DNA from: Romboutsia ilealis
Lineage (GTDB): Bacteria > Bacillota > Clostridia > Peptostreptococcales > Peptostreptococcaceae
Length of the DNA stretch: 64,000 nt
Reading direction: 5' to 3'
Assembly (NCBI RefSeq): GCF_900015215.1
Contig: NZ_LN555523.1
Span: 1,864,381 to 1,928,380, forward strand
Below the pieces are notes generated by a model, which ran no database searches, was not told the origin of the DNA, and worked only from the letters and a program-made list of their open reading frames with translations. Below, one piece after another: positions 1-7,519 of the stretch. The stretch's first letter is position 1; each line of letters starts with the position of its first letter. The position numbers were made by a program, and so were the translations under genes.

Positions 1-1311
1 ATTTACTATTACTATTCCTTCTGGTAATGTTTGAATTAATAATTTATACGTTTTTTCACTTTGTTCTATATTCATTATTGTAGTTTCTAATTCTGTTATA
101 TCTATTACTATACTAATCAATAAATCTTCATCATTTAATTTTATATTAGTTGTAACTAACTCAACTATTCTTCCATTTATTAACTCTATCTTATTTGTAA
201 TTTTTTCTTCTTTTTTACTTATTACTAATTGTATATTTGATAAAAATCTTTCTCTAAATTTTTTACTTACAATATTCTTTATATCTCCTATAGATATTTC
301 TTTTTTACTAATATTTATATCTAATATTTCTAATCCTTTATCATTTATATATTTTATATTTTTAGAATCATGTATTATAACCCCTTCATTTAATACATTC
401 ATTAAGTTCTTGTACATCTTTTCACTTTCTTCTAACTTATTTTGTATTAATGTAGTTTGAGTTATATCTTTTAGTATACATATTATTACTGATTTTTCAT
501 CTATAGTATCTATCGTACATTCTAGTCTGTAAATTTTTTTATCATAAGATTTAATATTAAAACTTTCTCTAGATTCCGTTGCTATTTTTTTTATTTCATC
601 TATTAAATTTTGATATTTAGGAAATTTAAACTGCAAATATTTAGATATGTCTATCCTATTTTCTTTATTTTCATAATCTTCTATTAGTTTATTAAATGAT
701 TCATTACTATAAATGAATTCCTTATTGATATCTAGGATAAATATTGGAATGTCAGATTCTTCTATTGACTTGTTTATTTTCTTGCTAACTCCTAGTATTT
801 CATCTTTATAATTTTTTTGAAACTCTTTCTCCGATTTTATTTTATTTTTTATTTCTTTTATATACGATTTTTTTTTGTTTAAATTATATTTATTATCTAA
901 TAATTCTTTATTAAATACTTTTATATAATCTATAACTGAATATTTTAGGATTATAATATTCAATATTATATTTATTAAAATACTATGTTCAGCTTTAATA
1001 TTACATATATATAATAGGCCTAAAATTAATATAGATTTATGTAAAAAGTTATTAATCTTTAATTTTTCTTTTATGATTAATATAATTGTAAATTTTAAAA
1101 TAAGTATCATACTAACCAAATTTATATTACCTATTATTACATAGCTATTTAAGTATATATATATTATAAGCTCTCCTATATATATCATAAATTCTAATAA
1201 CATCATCTTTCTTTTATTTAATGTATATAATACTAAAGATATAATAGGAATAGAAAATATAACAATTATATTTATATTTTCTATTATTTCTTTATATTTG
1301 TATAAATTCAT
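1..1311 (-). CDS. PAS-domain membrane sensor, C-terminus outside the window
   Basis: The frame is open from an ATG at 1311 to the window edge (437 codons), so the C-terminal output domain is missing. Visible parts are several hydrophobic segments in the first ~125 residues, a lysine/glutamate-rich probable coiled coil at ~135-170, and two PAS-like domains at ~180-300 and ~315-430. The second PAS contains the segments NEGVIIHD and YINDKGLEILD, and the visible end (LPEGIVIVN) looks like the start of a third. This architecture suits a sensor histidine kinase or a diguanylate cyclase, but the part that would decide is not visible. It follows the sigK terminator and probably has its own promoter in the ~180 bp gap. 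It is clearly coding, with unknown output. Confidence 0.75.
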   Translation of the reverse strand, partial: MNLYKYKEIIENINIIVIFSIPIISLVLYTLNKRKMMLLEFMIYIGELIIYIYLNSYVIIGNINLVSMILILKFTIILIIKEKLKINNFLHKSILILGLLYICNIKAEHSILINIILNIIILKYSVIDYIKVFNKELLDNKYNLNKKKSYIKEIKNKIKSEKEFQKNYKDEILGVSKKINKSIEESDIPIFILDINKEFIYSNESFNKLIEDYENKENRIDISKYLQFKFPKYQNLIDEIKKIATESRESFNIKSYDKKIYRLECTIDTIDEKSVIICILKDITQTTLIQNKLEESEKMYKNLMNVLNEGVIIHDSKNIKYINDKGLEILDINISKKEISIGDIKNIVSKKFRERFLSNIQLVISKKEEKITNKIELINGRIVELVTTNIKLNDEDLLISIVIDITELETTIMNIEQSEKTYKLLIQTLPEGIVIVN

Positions 1312-1490
1312 TATATCAATCACCAACCTTTTTTTCATTTCACTAACGTTATCTAAATTTAACTGTATTTTTAACTAATTATGATGTTTAAACTAATATG
1401 ATATTAATACTTTTTGCTATATAATTAATGTTAACAGATTCATATAAGTTTTTTTGTCGTTTTTGATTGTCTAATCATGAACTTTTCAAC

Positions 1491-1525
1491 AAAAAAAGCC
1501 TTATTTAGTTAAATAAGGCTTTTTT
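1491..1525 (-). terminator. sigK intrinsic terminator
   Basis: The arms AAAAAAAGCCTTATTT and AAATAAGGCTTTTTT form a strong stem followed by a T-run on the minus strand. The sigK stop codon lies inside the stem. The near-symmetry means it could also stop plus-strand transcription. Confidence 0.85.
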
Positions 1526-2159
1526 CTGATTTTAGTTCTTTTTGTAATTTTTTCAATGCTCGCTTCTCAATCCTAGATACATATGATCTTGATATCTCTA
1601 ATTTTTCAGCAATTTCTCTTTGTGTTTTATATCCACATGTAGTTAAACCATACCTTAATAGTACAATCTCTTTTTCCCTCTTAGTGAGTATTTTATCTAA
1701 TTGTTCATATAGTTTACTAATTTGAACCTTTAATTCTACTTGATCTAATATATAATCAATATCGGTACCTAAAACTTCAATAAGGCTAATCTCATTACCT
1801 TCTTTATCCATTCCTATAGGATCTTGAAGTGATACTTGCGCTTTATTCTTCTTATTAGTTCTAATATTCATAAGAATTTCATTTTCAATGCATTTAGATG
1901 CATAAGTTGCAAGTCTCGTACCTTTTTCTATATTATATGTCTCTATAGCCTTAATAAGCCCTATAGTACCTATAGATATTAAATCATCTTGATCTTCACT
2001 AGAATTATTGTATTTTTTAGCTATATGGGCTACTAGTCTCATGTTTCTCTCTATTAGAATTTCCTTTGCATGTTTATCTTGCTCTTCCTTAAATTTTGTT
2101 AGATACTTTAATTCTTCTTCAGGGGTTAATGGTTTTTCAAATGATTTTAAAATAGTCAA
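1509..2159 (-). CDS. sigK: RNA polymerase sporulation sigma factor SigK, no pro-sequence
   Basis: This is the late mother-cell sigma factor, which drives coat and cortex-maturation genes. The 216 residues include region 2 (RNMRLVAHIAKKY, then DLISIGTIGLIKAI and ATYASKCIENEILM) and region 4 ending in the helix-turn-helix KTQREIAEKLEISRSYVSRIE. The TTG start has GGGGGTGG just upstream. Two things are notable. The protein begins directly at the segment matching mature Bacillus SigK, so there is no N-terminal pro-peptide to cleave. The reading frame is also continuous, with no skin element inside it, unlike Bacillus subtilis and Clostridioides difficile. The RBS lies within an inverted repeat (see 2161-2214). 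Confidence 0.95.
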   Translation of the reverse strand: MTILKSFEKPLTPEEELKYLTKFKEEQDKHAKEILIERNMRLVAHIAKKYNNSSEDQDDLISIGTIGLIKAIETYNIEKGTRLATYASKCIENEILMNIRTNKKNKAQVSLQDPIGMDKEGNEISLIEVLGTDIDYILDQVELKVQISKLYEQLDKILTKREKEIVLLRYGLTTCGYKTQREIAEKLEISRSYVSRIEKRALKKLQKELKSEKSLI

Positions 2160-2160
2160 A

Positions 2161-2214
2161 AGGCCACCCCCTTTTTTTTATTCCATGTCATTTTTAATTA
2201 TATGAGGGTGACCT
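2161..2214 (-). promoter_or_regulatory. Inverted repeat covering the sigK RBS, with a candidate SigE -10
   Basis: On the minus-strand RNA an 11-nt arm (2214-2204, AGGUCACCCUC) can pair fully with the arm GGGGGUGGCCU (2171-2161), using two G-U wobbles. The 3' arm contains the sigK ribosome-binding site; the loop is 32 nt. A CATATAAT at 2204-2197, close to the SigE -10 consensus, would start transcripts inside the loop and so leave out the 5' arm. No convincing -35 is seen. There is no T-run long enough for a terminator. The pairing is read directly; the regulatory role is inferred. Confidence 0.45.
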
Positions 2215-2240
2215 GTTTTAATTGCTATATTTAATTTTTT

Positions 2241-3920
2241 TTATTTAATTTTATTATTTATTTTCATGCATATTTCTTTAAATATTGGTAACGATTGTTT
2301 ATTTCCATTTTCATTTCCTTCCACTATTACTGTTATAGCATACTTAGGGTCATTTTCAGGATAAAAACCAGTTATCCAACTATGATTTACCTTTATACTA
2401 TTCACAGTACTTTGAGCTGTACCAGTTTTTACACCACATCCACCAGGTAAATCATTTAATTCTTTACCTGTTCCTTCTTTAGATACATTTTTCATTAATT
2501 CTTTTATTTTGCTAAGTGAATATGGAGATATTATCTCTTCATTCTTAGCACTTTTAAATGTTTTAATTATATTCTGATTTGAGTCTAATACACTATCATA
2601 TAAATATAATGGTTTATATGTTCCATTATTAGCTATAATTTGAGTCATTTGATTTACTTGTATTGGAGTAAACTCCATACTTCCTTGACCTATTGCTAAG
2701 TTTCTTATAGATATATCCTTTGGAATAACCTCAAAGGTCTCTTCTTCTAATCCTATATCTACTTTTTCTTCCATATGTAGTTTTCTCGCCGCCTCTATTA
2801 TGTTTTCCTTTCCTACTTTCATTGCTATATCTAAAAACGCAGGATTACATGAATTAGAAAATGCATCTTTTAATGTCTGTAATCCATGTCCATCTAATTT
2901 ATTACAATTTAATACTTCATTATTATTTCCTATAGTTATACTTCCACTACATTCATATGTATAATTTTCATCTATTATATTATTTTCTAATGCTGCATAA
3001 AGAACTACTATCTTAAATATAGATCCAATAGGGTAATTAACTTGAATAGCTCTATTCATAGTTTCTCCATCCCTACTATTTATGTATTTAGACAAATCAT
3101 ATTGATCAAATGTAGGCCTAGAACTTATTGCTAATATCTCTCCTGTATTCACATCAGATATTACTACTGCACTAGGATTCTCTTCTTTATCTACCGTTTC
3201 CTCAACTATACTTTGAATATCTTTATCTATTGTTAACTTAATATGTTTATCATCATCATCTTTATCTACTGTTTTTATAGTACCTTTTAATATACCTACA
3301 TTTTTATTACCTTCATTTCCTGCTTGACCTGCCTTAAATACAGATATATATTCTTCATGAGAATTATTAAGCAATTCTTCCATATCTTTCTCTATCCCAT
3401 ATTGGCCTATTTTGTCTACACTACTTATGTAACCTATTGTATGAGATAAAATACCATCGGATGAATATCTTAGTTTTTTATCTTCTACTATTATGCCCTT
3501 TTCTTCTAATTGTTTTTCTAAATTATTATCTATAACTTCAGTTTCTATTTCAACTACAGATTCTAATACATTGTATTCAATATCTGTTTTTAAATCTCCA
3601 TTTTCATCTTTCATTACTTTATTTACTAATTCTTGAGTTTCATTATCATTTAAAATCTGAGCCTTTTGTACTACTATGATTTTAGATACCTTTGTATCTG
3701 TTAGTGCTTTATTATTTCTATCGTATATTGTACCTCTTCCACTATTTAGTTCTATTTTTCTAGTATTTTGATTTTCTACTTTTTCTTTATAAAAATCTGC
3801 ATTTATAAACTGGATATCTACAACTTTATATACTAATACTAAATACCCTATTATGAATATAAAAAATATACTGTATGCTCTTCTACTTATTTGTTTTGGT
3901 AAAATAGTTTTTCTTGGCAT
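2241..3920 (-). CDS. Class B penicillin-binding protein (peptidoglycan transpeptidase)
   Basis: This D,D-transpeptidase cross-links peptidoglycan and is anchored by one N-terminal membrane segment (~residues 15-33). The PBP dimerisation domain follows (GRGTIYDRNNKALT), then the transpeptidase domain with all three motifs: SIFK (nucleophile Ser300), SCN (357-359) and KTG near residue 490. There are no PASTA repeats in its 559 residues. Its position beside sigK recalls the PBP next to sigK in C. difficile, thought to act in sporulation; that link is from memory. The RBS (AAGGGGTGA) lies in the 3' arm of a perfect 13-bp inverted repeat. It could be a SpoVD-like or a vegetative PBP3-like enzyme. 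Confidence 0.9.
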   Translation of the reverse strand: MPRKTILPKQISRRAYSIFFIFIIGYLVLVYKVVDIQFINADFYKEKVENQNTRKIELNSGRGTIYDRNNKALTDTKVSKIIVVQKAQILNDNETQELVNKVMKDENGDLKTDIEYNVLESVVEIETEVIDNNLEKQLEEKGIIVEDKKLRYSSDGILSHTIGYISSVDKIGQYGIEKDMEELLNNSHEEYISVFKAGQAGNEGNKNVGILKGTIKTVDKDDDDKHIKLTIDKDIQSIVEETVDKEENPSAVVISDVNTGEILAISSRPTFDQYDLSKYINSRDGETMNRAIQVNYPIGSIFKIVVLYAALENNIIDENYTYECSGSITIGNNNEVLNCNKLDGHGLQTLKDAFSNSCNPAFLDIAMKVGKENIIEAARKLHMEEKVDIGLEEETFEVIPKDISIRNLAIGQGSMEFTPIQVNQMTQIIANNGTYKPLYLYDSVLDSNQNIIKTFKSAKNEEIISPYSLSKIKELMKNVSKEGTGKELNDLPGGCGVKTGTAQSTVNSIKVNHSWITGFYPENDPKYAITVIVEGNENGNKQSLPIFKEICMKINNKIK

Positions 3921-3927
3921 AAAATCA

Positions 3928-3965
3928 CCCCTTAGATATTTTTATATTTGACAATATCTAAGGGG
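3928..3965 (-). promoter_or_regulatory. Perfect 13-bp inverted repeat covering the PBP RBS
   Basis: Arms 3928-3940 (CCCCTTAGATATT on the plus strand) and 3953-3965 are perfect inverse complements around a 12-nt loop. On the minus-strand RNA the 3' arm ends in AAGGGG, the ribosome-binding site 7 nt before the PBP start. No T-run follows, so a terminator is less likely than translational masking. It lies between udk (stop at 3982) and the PBP gene. Confidence 0.5.
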
Positions 3966-3981
3966 TTAATACTTATTATAA

Positions 3982-4611
3982 TTAATTTAATTGAGTTTTT
4001 ATTTTAGTTATAACTATATCTATAGCGACTTCGTTTTGTCCACCTTCTGGCATTATTATATCCGCATATTTTTTATATGGTTCTATAAATTGATCATGAG
4101 CAGGTTTTACTGTTGATAAATATTGTTCTATAACTGAATCTACAGTTCTTCCTCTCTCTTTTATATCTCTTTGTATTCTTCTAAGTATTCTTATATCATC
4201 TTCCGTGTCTACATATATTTTTATATCTAACTTATCTCTTAATTCTTCATCTTCAAGTATCATTATTCCTTCAACTATAATTATATCTTTAGGAGATATA
4301 GTTACAGTTTCATTTTGCTTTCTAGTGTGTAATTCATAATCATATATAGGCTTTTCTATAGTTTTTCCTTCACATAATTCTTCTATATGCTTTATAAGTA
4401 ATTTATTATCAAAAGAAAGTGGATGATCATAATTTGTTTTTAATCTTTCTTCAAAAGTCAAATGAGATTGATCTTTATAATATGCATCTTGCTCTAATAT
4501 AGCTATGTTTTCTTCAGGTATATTGTCTATTATCGCTTTACAAACAGTACTTTTACCTGATCCTGTTCCTCCCGTTATGCCTATTATAAGCGGTCTTTTG
4601 TTATTTTTCAT
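3982..4611 (-). CDS. udk: Uridine kinase (uridine/cytidine kinase)
   Basis: This cytosolic enzyme phosphorylates uridine and cytidine to UMP and CMP for pyrimidine salvage. The P-loop GGTGSGKST is at residues ~14-22. Further family motifs are the EQDAYYKD and YDHPLSFD segments and a DIIIVEG strand. Its 209 residues are the usual family length. It has a good AAGGAG ribosome-binding site. It follows the U32 gene and trmR, the same neighbourhood as yrrM-yrrN/O-udk of Bacillus. Confidence 0.95.
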   Translation of the reverse strand: MKNNKRPLIIGITGGTGSGKSTVCKAIIDNIPEENIAILEQDAYYKDQSHLTFEERLKTNYDHPLSFDNKLLIKHIEELCEGKTIEKPIYDYELHTRKQNETVTISPKDIIIVEGIMILEDEELRDKLDIKIYVDTEDDIRILRRIQRDIKERGRTVDSVIEQYLSTVKPAHDQFIEPYKKYADIIMPEGGQNEVAIDIVITKIKTQLN

Positions 4612-4643
4612 AATGTCAGTTCTCCTTAATATATAGCTTTATT

Positions 4644-5555
4644 TTACTCCTCTTTATTAGGATTATCTAAATAAAATCCCGATGTAAAATTCCTGTTATT
4701 TAATTTATTTAAATCCTCTAACCAAATAGGGTCAAATTTCCATGCATTAGGTTCTGAATAAAATGTATCAATAGCTTTTCTGTAAGCTTTTATGGCAGCT
4801 GCTACATATTTCTCATCTTTCATTTTACCATCAATTCTAAGGCTTGTTATACCACATTTTATAAGATCTGGTATATATTCTATCATACATAAGTCTTCTG
4901 TATTAAATAAAAATGTACCTCTCTCATCTTCATATACCGGGAAATATTTTCCTGGTCTTTTTTCTTCAACTAAACTATATTTTTTAGAATTTATCATCTT
5001 ATCTTTATTAGCCTTTTTACCTGTTAGGAAATTACTTAATAGTTTCCTACCAGAATGTGATATAAATAATGCTCCATGTGCTAATGCTTCTATCTCCATA
5101 TCAATAGGAGATTTCAATCTTATTTGTCCTATTTCTTCACATGATAATTCTTTAGAAACTATTACTCTCTTTACACCTTGATTATACCAGAAGATAGCAG
5201 TTTCGTAGTTTGTTACATTAGCTTGATCACTTAAATGTATAGTTATATTCTTACAAACATCTCTTACAATATTCAATATGCCTGGTTCTATTACTACTAT
5301 TGCATCTATACCCGTATCTATTAAAGATTTTATATATTTTTTTATTTCATTTATGTCATTTTCATGGGGTATTTTATTTAAAGATACATATACTTTTTTA
5401 TCTCTATTATGAGCATACTCTACACTTTTCTTTAATTCTCCTATAGAAAAGTTTTTAAGTTCATCTCCTATATAAACTGCATCACAACCATTTTCTATAT
5501 TTAACTTTAATGAATTTAAATTAAAAGCTTCTGCTAACAATTCTACTTTATGCAT
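4644..5555 (-). CDS. U32-family protein (TrhP-like) lacking the family cysteine cluster
   Basis: This is a peptidase U32 family protein of ~303 residues, at the position of the TrhP tRNA-hydroxylation genes (yrrN/yrrO) and directly after trmR. TrhP makes 5-hydroxyuridine at tRNA position 34, which TrmR then methylates. The core is recognisable (GCDAVYIG; EIEALAHGALFISHSG; LRIDGKMKDEKYVA). However, the segment that normally carries clustered cysteines reads ALFISHSGRKLLSN and continues to ANKDKMINSKK, with none left. U32 RNA hydroxylases are thought to bind an Fe-S cluster through these residues. I chose the ATG at 5555, after AGAGGTG; it overlaps trmR by 8 nt. Family membership is sure, activity uncertain. 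Confidence 0.8.
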   Translation of the reverse strand: MHKVELLAEAFNLNSLKLNIENGCDAVYIGDELKNFSIGELKKSVEYAHNRDKKVYVSLNKIPHENDINEIKKYIKSLIDTGIDAIVVIEPGILNIVRDVCKNITIHLSDQANVTNYETAIFWYNQGVKRVIVSKELSCEEIGQIRLKSPIDMEIEALAHGALFISHSGRKLLSNFLTGKKANKDKMINSKKYSLVEEKRPGKYFPVYEDERGTFLFNTEDLCMIEYIPDLIKCGITSLRIDGKMKDEKYVAAAIKAYRKAIDTFYSEPNAWKFDPIWLEDLNKLNNRNFTSGFYLDNPNKEE

Positions 5556-6216
5556 TAACATCACCTCTTTTGTTATTTTTATAACTTAATGCAACTCCAT
5601 CGCCTATTGGTATTAAAGAGGTAGATAAATAGTCACAGTTACATATATAGTCTAAATAATTCCTCATTCTCTTTACAATAGTCTTTTTTCTTCTTATAAC
5701 AAAGTCATCATGAGCTACCATACCTTTGTATAATATATTATCAGAAATTAAAAGACCATCTACTCTTAGTTTGTCTATTACCATATCATAAAATAACTTA
5801 TACTGTCCTTTCGCTGCATCTAAAAATATCATATCAAAGGGACCTTCTACTTCTTTTAATATTTCTTCAGCATCTCCCTCTAATATAGTTATATTCTTTT
5901 CAAATCCAGCTAATTTTATATTTTCTTTAGCCTTTTCTATCATTTTTTCATTTCTCTCTACGGTTATTATCTCAACATCTTTATCTAATACAGATGCAAA
6001 AAGTATAGAAGAGTATCCTATAGCACATCCTACTTCTAATATTCTCTTTGGCTTTTGAATTTTTAATAACACTTTTAAAAGTTCAGATACCTCTTTATGA
6101 ACTATTGGTACATTATGCTCATTTGCATATTCTTCTAATTCTCTTAATAATCCATCTTTTTCTTTTAACGTAGTTCTTATATAATCTTCTACTAAATTAT
6201 TTACTATATTACTCAT
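5548..6216 (-). CDS. trmR: tRNA 5-hydroxyuridine methyltransferase (YrrM/TrmR-type O-methyltransferase)
   Basis: This SAM-dependent O-methyltransferase of the class I / COMT-like family converts 5-hydroxyuridine to 5-methoxyuridine at the tRNA wobble position. The SAM-binding motif ILEVGCAIGYSSI and the acidic metal/SAM segment DMIFLDAAKGQY are present. I chose the start at 6216, with AAGGAG 8 nt upstream; an in-frame GTG 9 nt earlier has no suitable site. It is translationally coupled to the U32 gene. The assignment depends on family plus the conserved pairing with TrhP-type genes. Confidence 0.85.
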   Translation of the reverse strand: MSNIVNNLVEDYIRTTLKEKDGLLRELEEYANEHNVPIVHKEVSELLKVLLKIQKPKRILEVGCAIGYSSILFASVLDKDVEIITVERNEKMIEKAKENIKLAGFEKNITILEGDAEEILKEVEGPFDMIFLDAAKGQYKLFYDMVIDKLRVDGLLISDNILYKGMVAHDDFVIRRKKTIVKRMRNYLDYICNCDYLSTSLIPIGDGVALSYKNNKRGDVNA

Positions 6217-6253
6217 CAAATCCACTCCTTACAGTAGTAATAACATTAATATA

Positions 6254-6285
6254 GGATTACGTCTTAAGACTTTAAGACATAATCC
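6254..6285 (-). repeat. 14-bp hairpin between mltG and trmR, no T-run
   Basis: The arms GGATTATGTCTTAA and TTAAGACGTAATCC (minus strand) pair over 14 positions around a 4-nt loop. One position pairs only as U-G in minus-strand RNA and would be a C-A mismatch in plus-strand RNA, which suggests the minus-strand transcript is the functional molecule. No T-run follows, so it may be a processing or attenuation structure. Confidence 0.5.
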
Positions 6286-6312
6286 ATGGTTTTAAATCTC
6301 AACTAATAACCC

Positions 6313-7359
6313 TTATTTTTCTTTATTTAATTTATCTCTTTCTTCTTTATACTCTTTTACATATTTTAAATGATCTTCATAATTTACACTATAATTATTT
6401 CCACCATCTATCTTAGCCACAAAATATAAATATTCAGTTTTTTCAGGATACAATGTAGCCTTTATTGACTCTATTCCTGGACTTGCTATTGGCGTAGGAG
6501 GAAGCCCCTTATTTTTGTAACTATTGTATGGAGAATCTATTTCTAAGTCCTTATATGTCACAATTTTTTTTCTTTCTTTAAATATATACTGTATAGTTGC
6601 ATCTGATTGAATTGGCATTCCTATTTCTAGCCTATTATAAAATACACTAGCTATTATAGGTCTATCTTCATCTAATACTGCTTCTTTTTCAACTATAGAC
6701 GCTAAGTTTATAACTTGCTCTGTCGTCATTTTTAATTCTTTTTGTCTATCTCTTAGCTTCTCAGTATATACTTTATCAAACTGACTTAGCATAGCACTTA
6801 ATACTTCCTTTTCAGATGCATTTTCATCAAAGTAATATGTTGATGGATATAAAAATCCTTCTAATGAAGTTATATCTTCTTCATTTAGAAATTCAAATTT
6901 TTCATAAAATTCTTGAGGATTTGATATTAAATTTTCATAGGATTCTTTATTCCCTAACTTTTGTCCTACAAGAATTGAAATAATTTCTCTAGAAGTAGAT
7001 CCTTCTGGAATAGTTATTTTTATTCCATCATTATATATATTACCAGATGATATCTCATCAATTATTTCTTTATTTGAATAAGTTTGATTAAATAAATATT
7101 TACCTGCTTTAAAATACTGTGCTTTATTGCTTAATCTTACAGATACTTTAAAAATTACTTTATTTTTTATTAATTTATTTTTATATAAAATATCTGATAT
7201 AGTACTTGTTGTTGCCCCTTGAGGTATTTCAACCACTATATCTTTTTTATTATTTTTATCATACGGACCTATTTGTGTAAATATAAATACTGATATCAAT
7301 ATTATTAATATAATAGAAATCCCCCCTATTATACCTAACCTTTTCTTATTTGTATTCAT
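6313..7359 (-). CDS. mltG: Endolytic murein transglycosylase MltG (YceG-like)
   Basis: This membrane-anchored lytic transglycosylase cuts nascent peptidoglycan strands and sets glycan length. It has a short cytoplasmic N-terminus, one membrane segment (~residues 8-28) and the YceG domain. The catalytic glutamate lies in NLASIVEKEAVLDEDRP, followed by the conserved SDATIQY and GLPPTPIASPG segments. Its 348 residues are normal for Firmicutes. Synteny with yrrL upstream of yrrM in Bacillus supports the call. The hairpin at 6254-6285 separates it from trmR. Confidence 0.92.
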   Translation of the reverse strand: MNTNKKRLGIIGGISIILIILISVFIFTQIGPYDKNNKKDIVVEIPQGATTSTISDILYKNKLIKNKVIFKVSVRLSNKAQYFKAGKYLFNQTYSNKEIIDEISSGNIYNDGIKITIPEGSTSREIISILVGQKLGNKESYENLISNPQEFYEKFEFLNEEDITSLEGFLYPSTYYFDENASEKEVLSAMLSQFDKVYTEKLRDRQKELKMTTEQVINLASIVEKEAVLDEDRPIIASVFYNRLEIGMPIQSDATIQYIFKERKKIVTYKDLEIDSPYNSYKNKGLPPTPIASPGIESIKATLYPEKTEYLYFVAKIDGGNNYSVNYEDHLKYVKEYKEERDKLNKEK

Positions 7360-7470
7360 AAAGTTTTCTACTCCTTATATATATTTATATCTTTTATATT
7401 ATAAATCTAAGCATAAAAAAATTCAATAAATTTGTCGAACAAGTTGAAAATTTGATATTCTGAAAATTTT

Positions 7471-7506
7471 AAAAGCCTAACGTTATTTTTTACACGTTAG
7501 GCTTTT
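7471..7506 (-). terminator. Terminator downstream of pdp
   Basis: The arms AAAAGCCTAACG and CGTTAGGCTTTT form a 12-bp stem between the pdp stop and the mltG start, with a short T-run on the minus strand. It marks the end of the pdp transcription unit. Confidence 0.75.
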
Positions 7507-7519
7507 ATTAATCATATTA

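Noticed and set aside
1509..2159. A skin-type element or recombinase within sigK
   Set aside because: The sigma factor frame is continuous from start to stop and no recombinase gene adjoins it.
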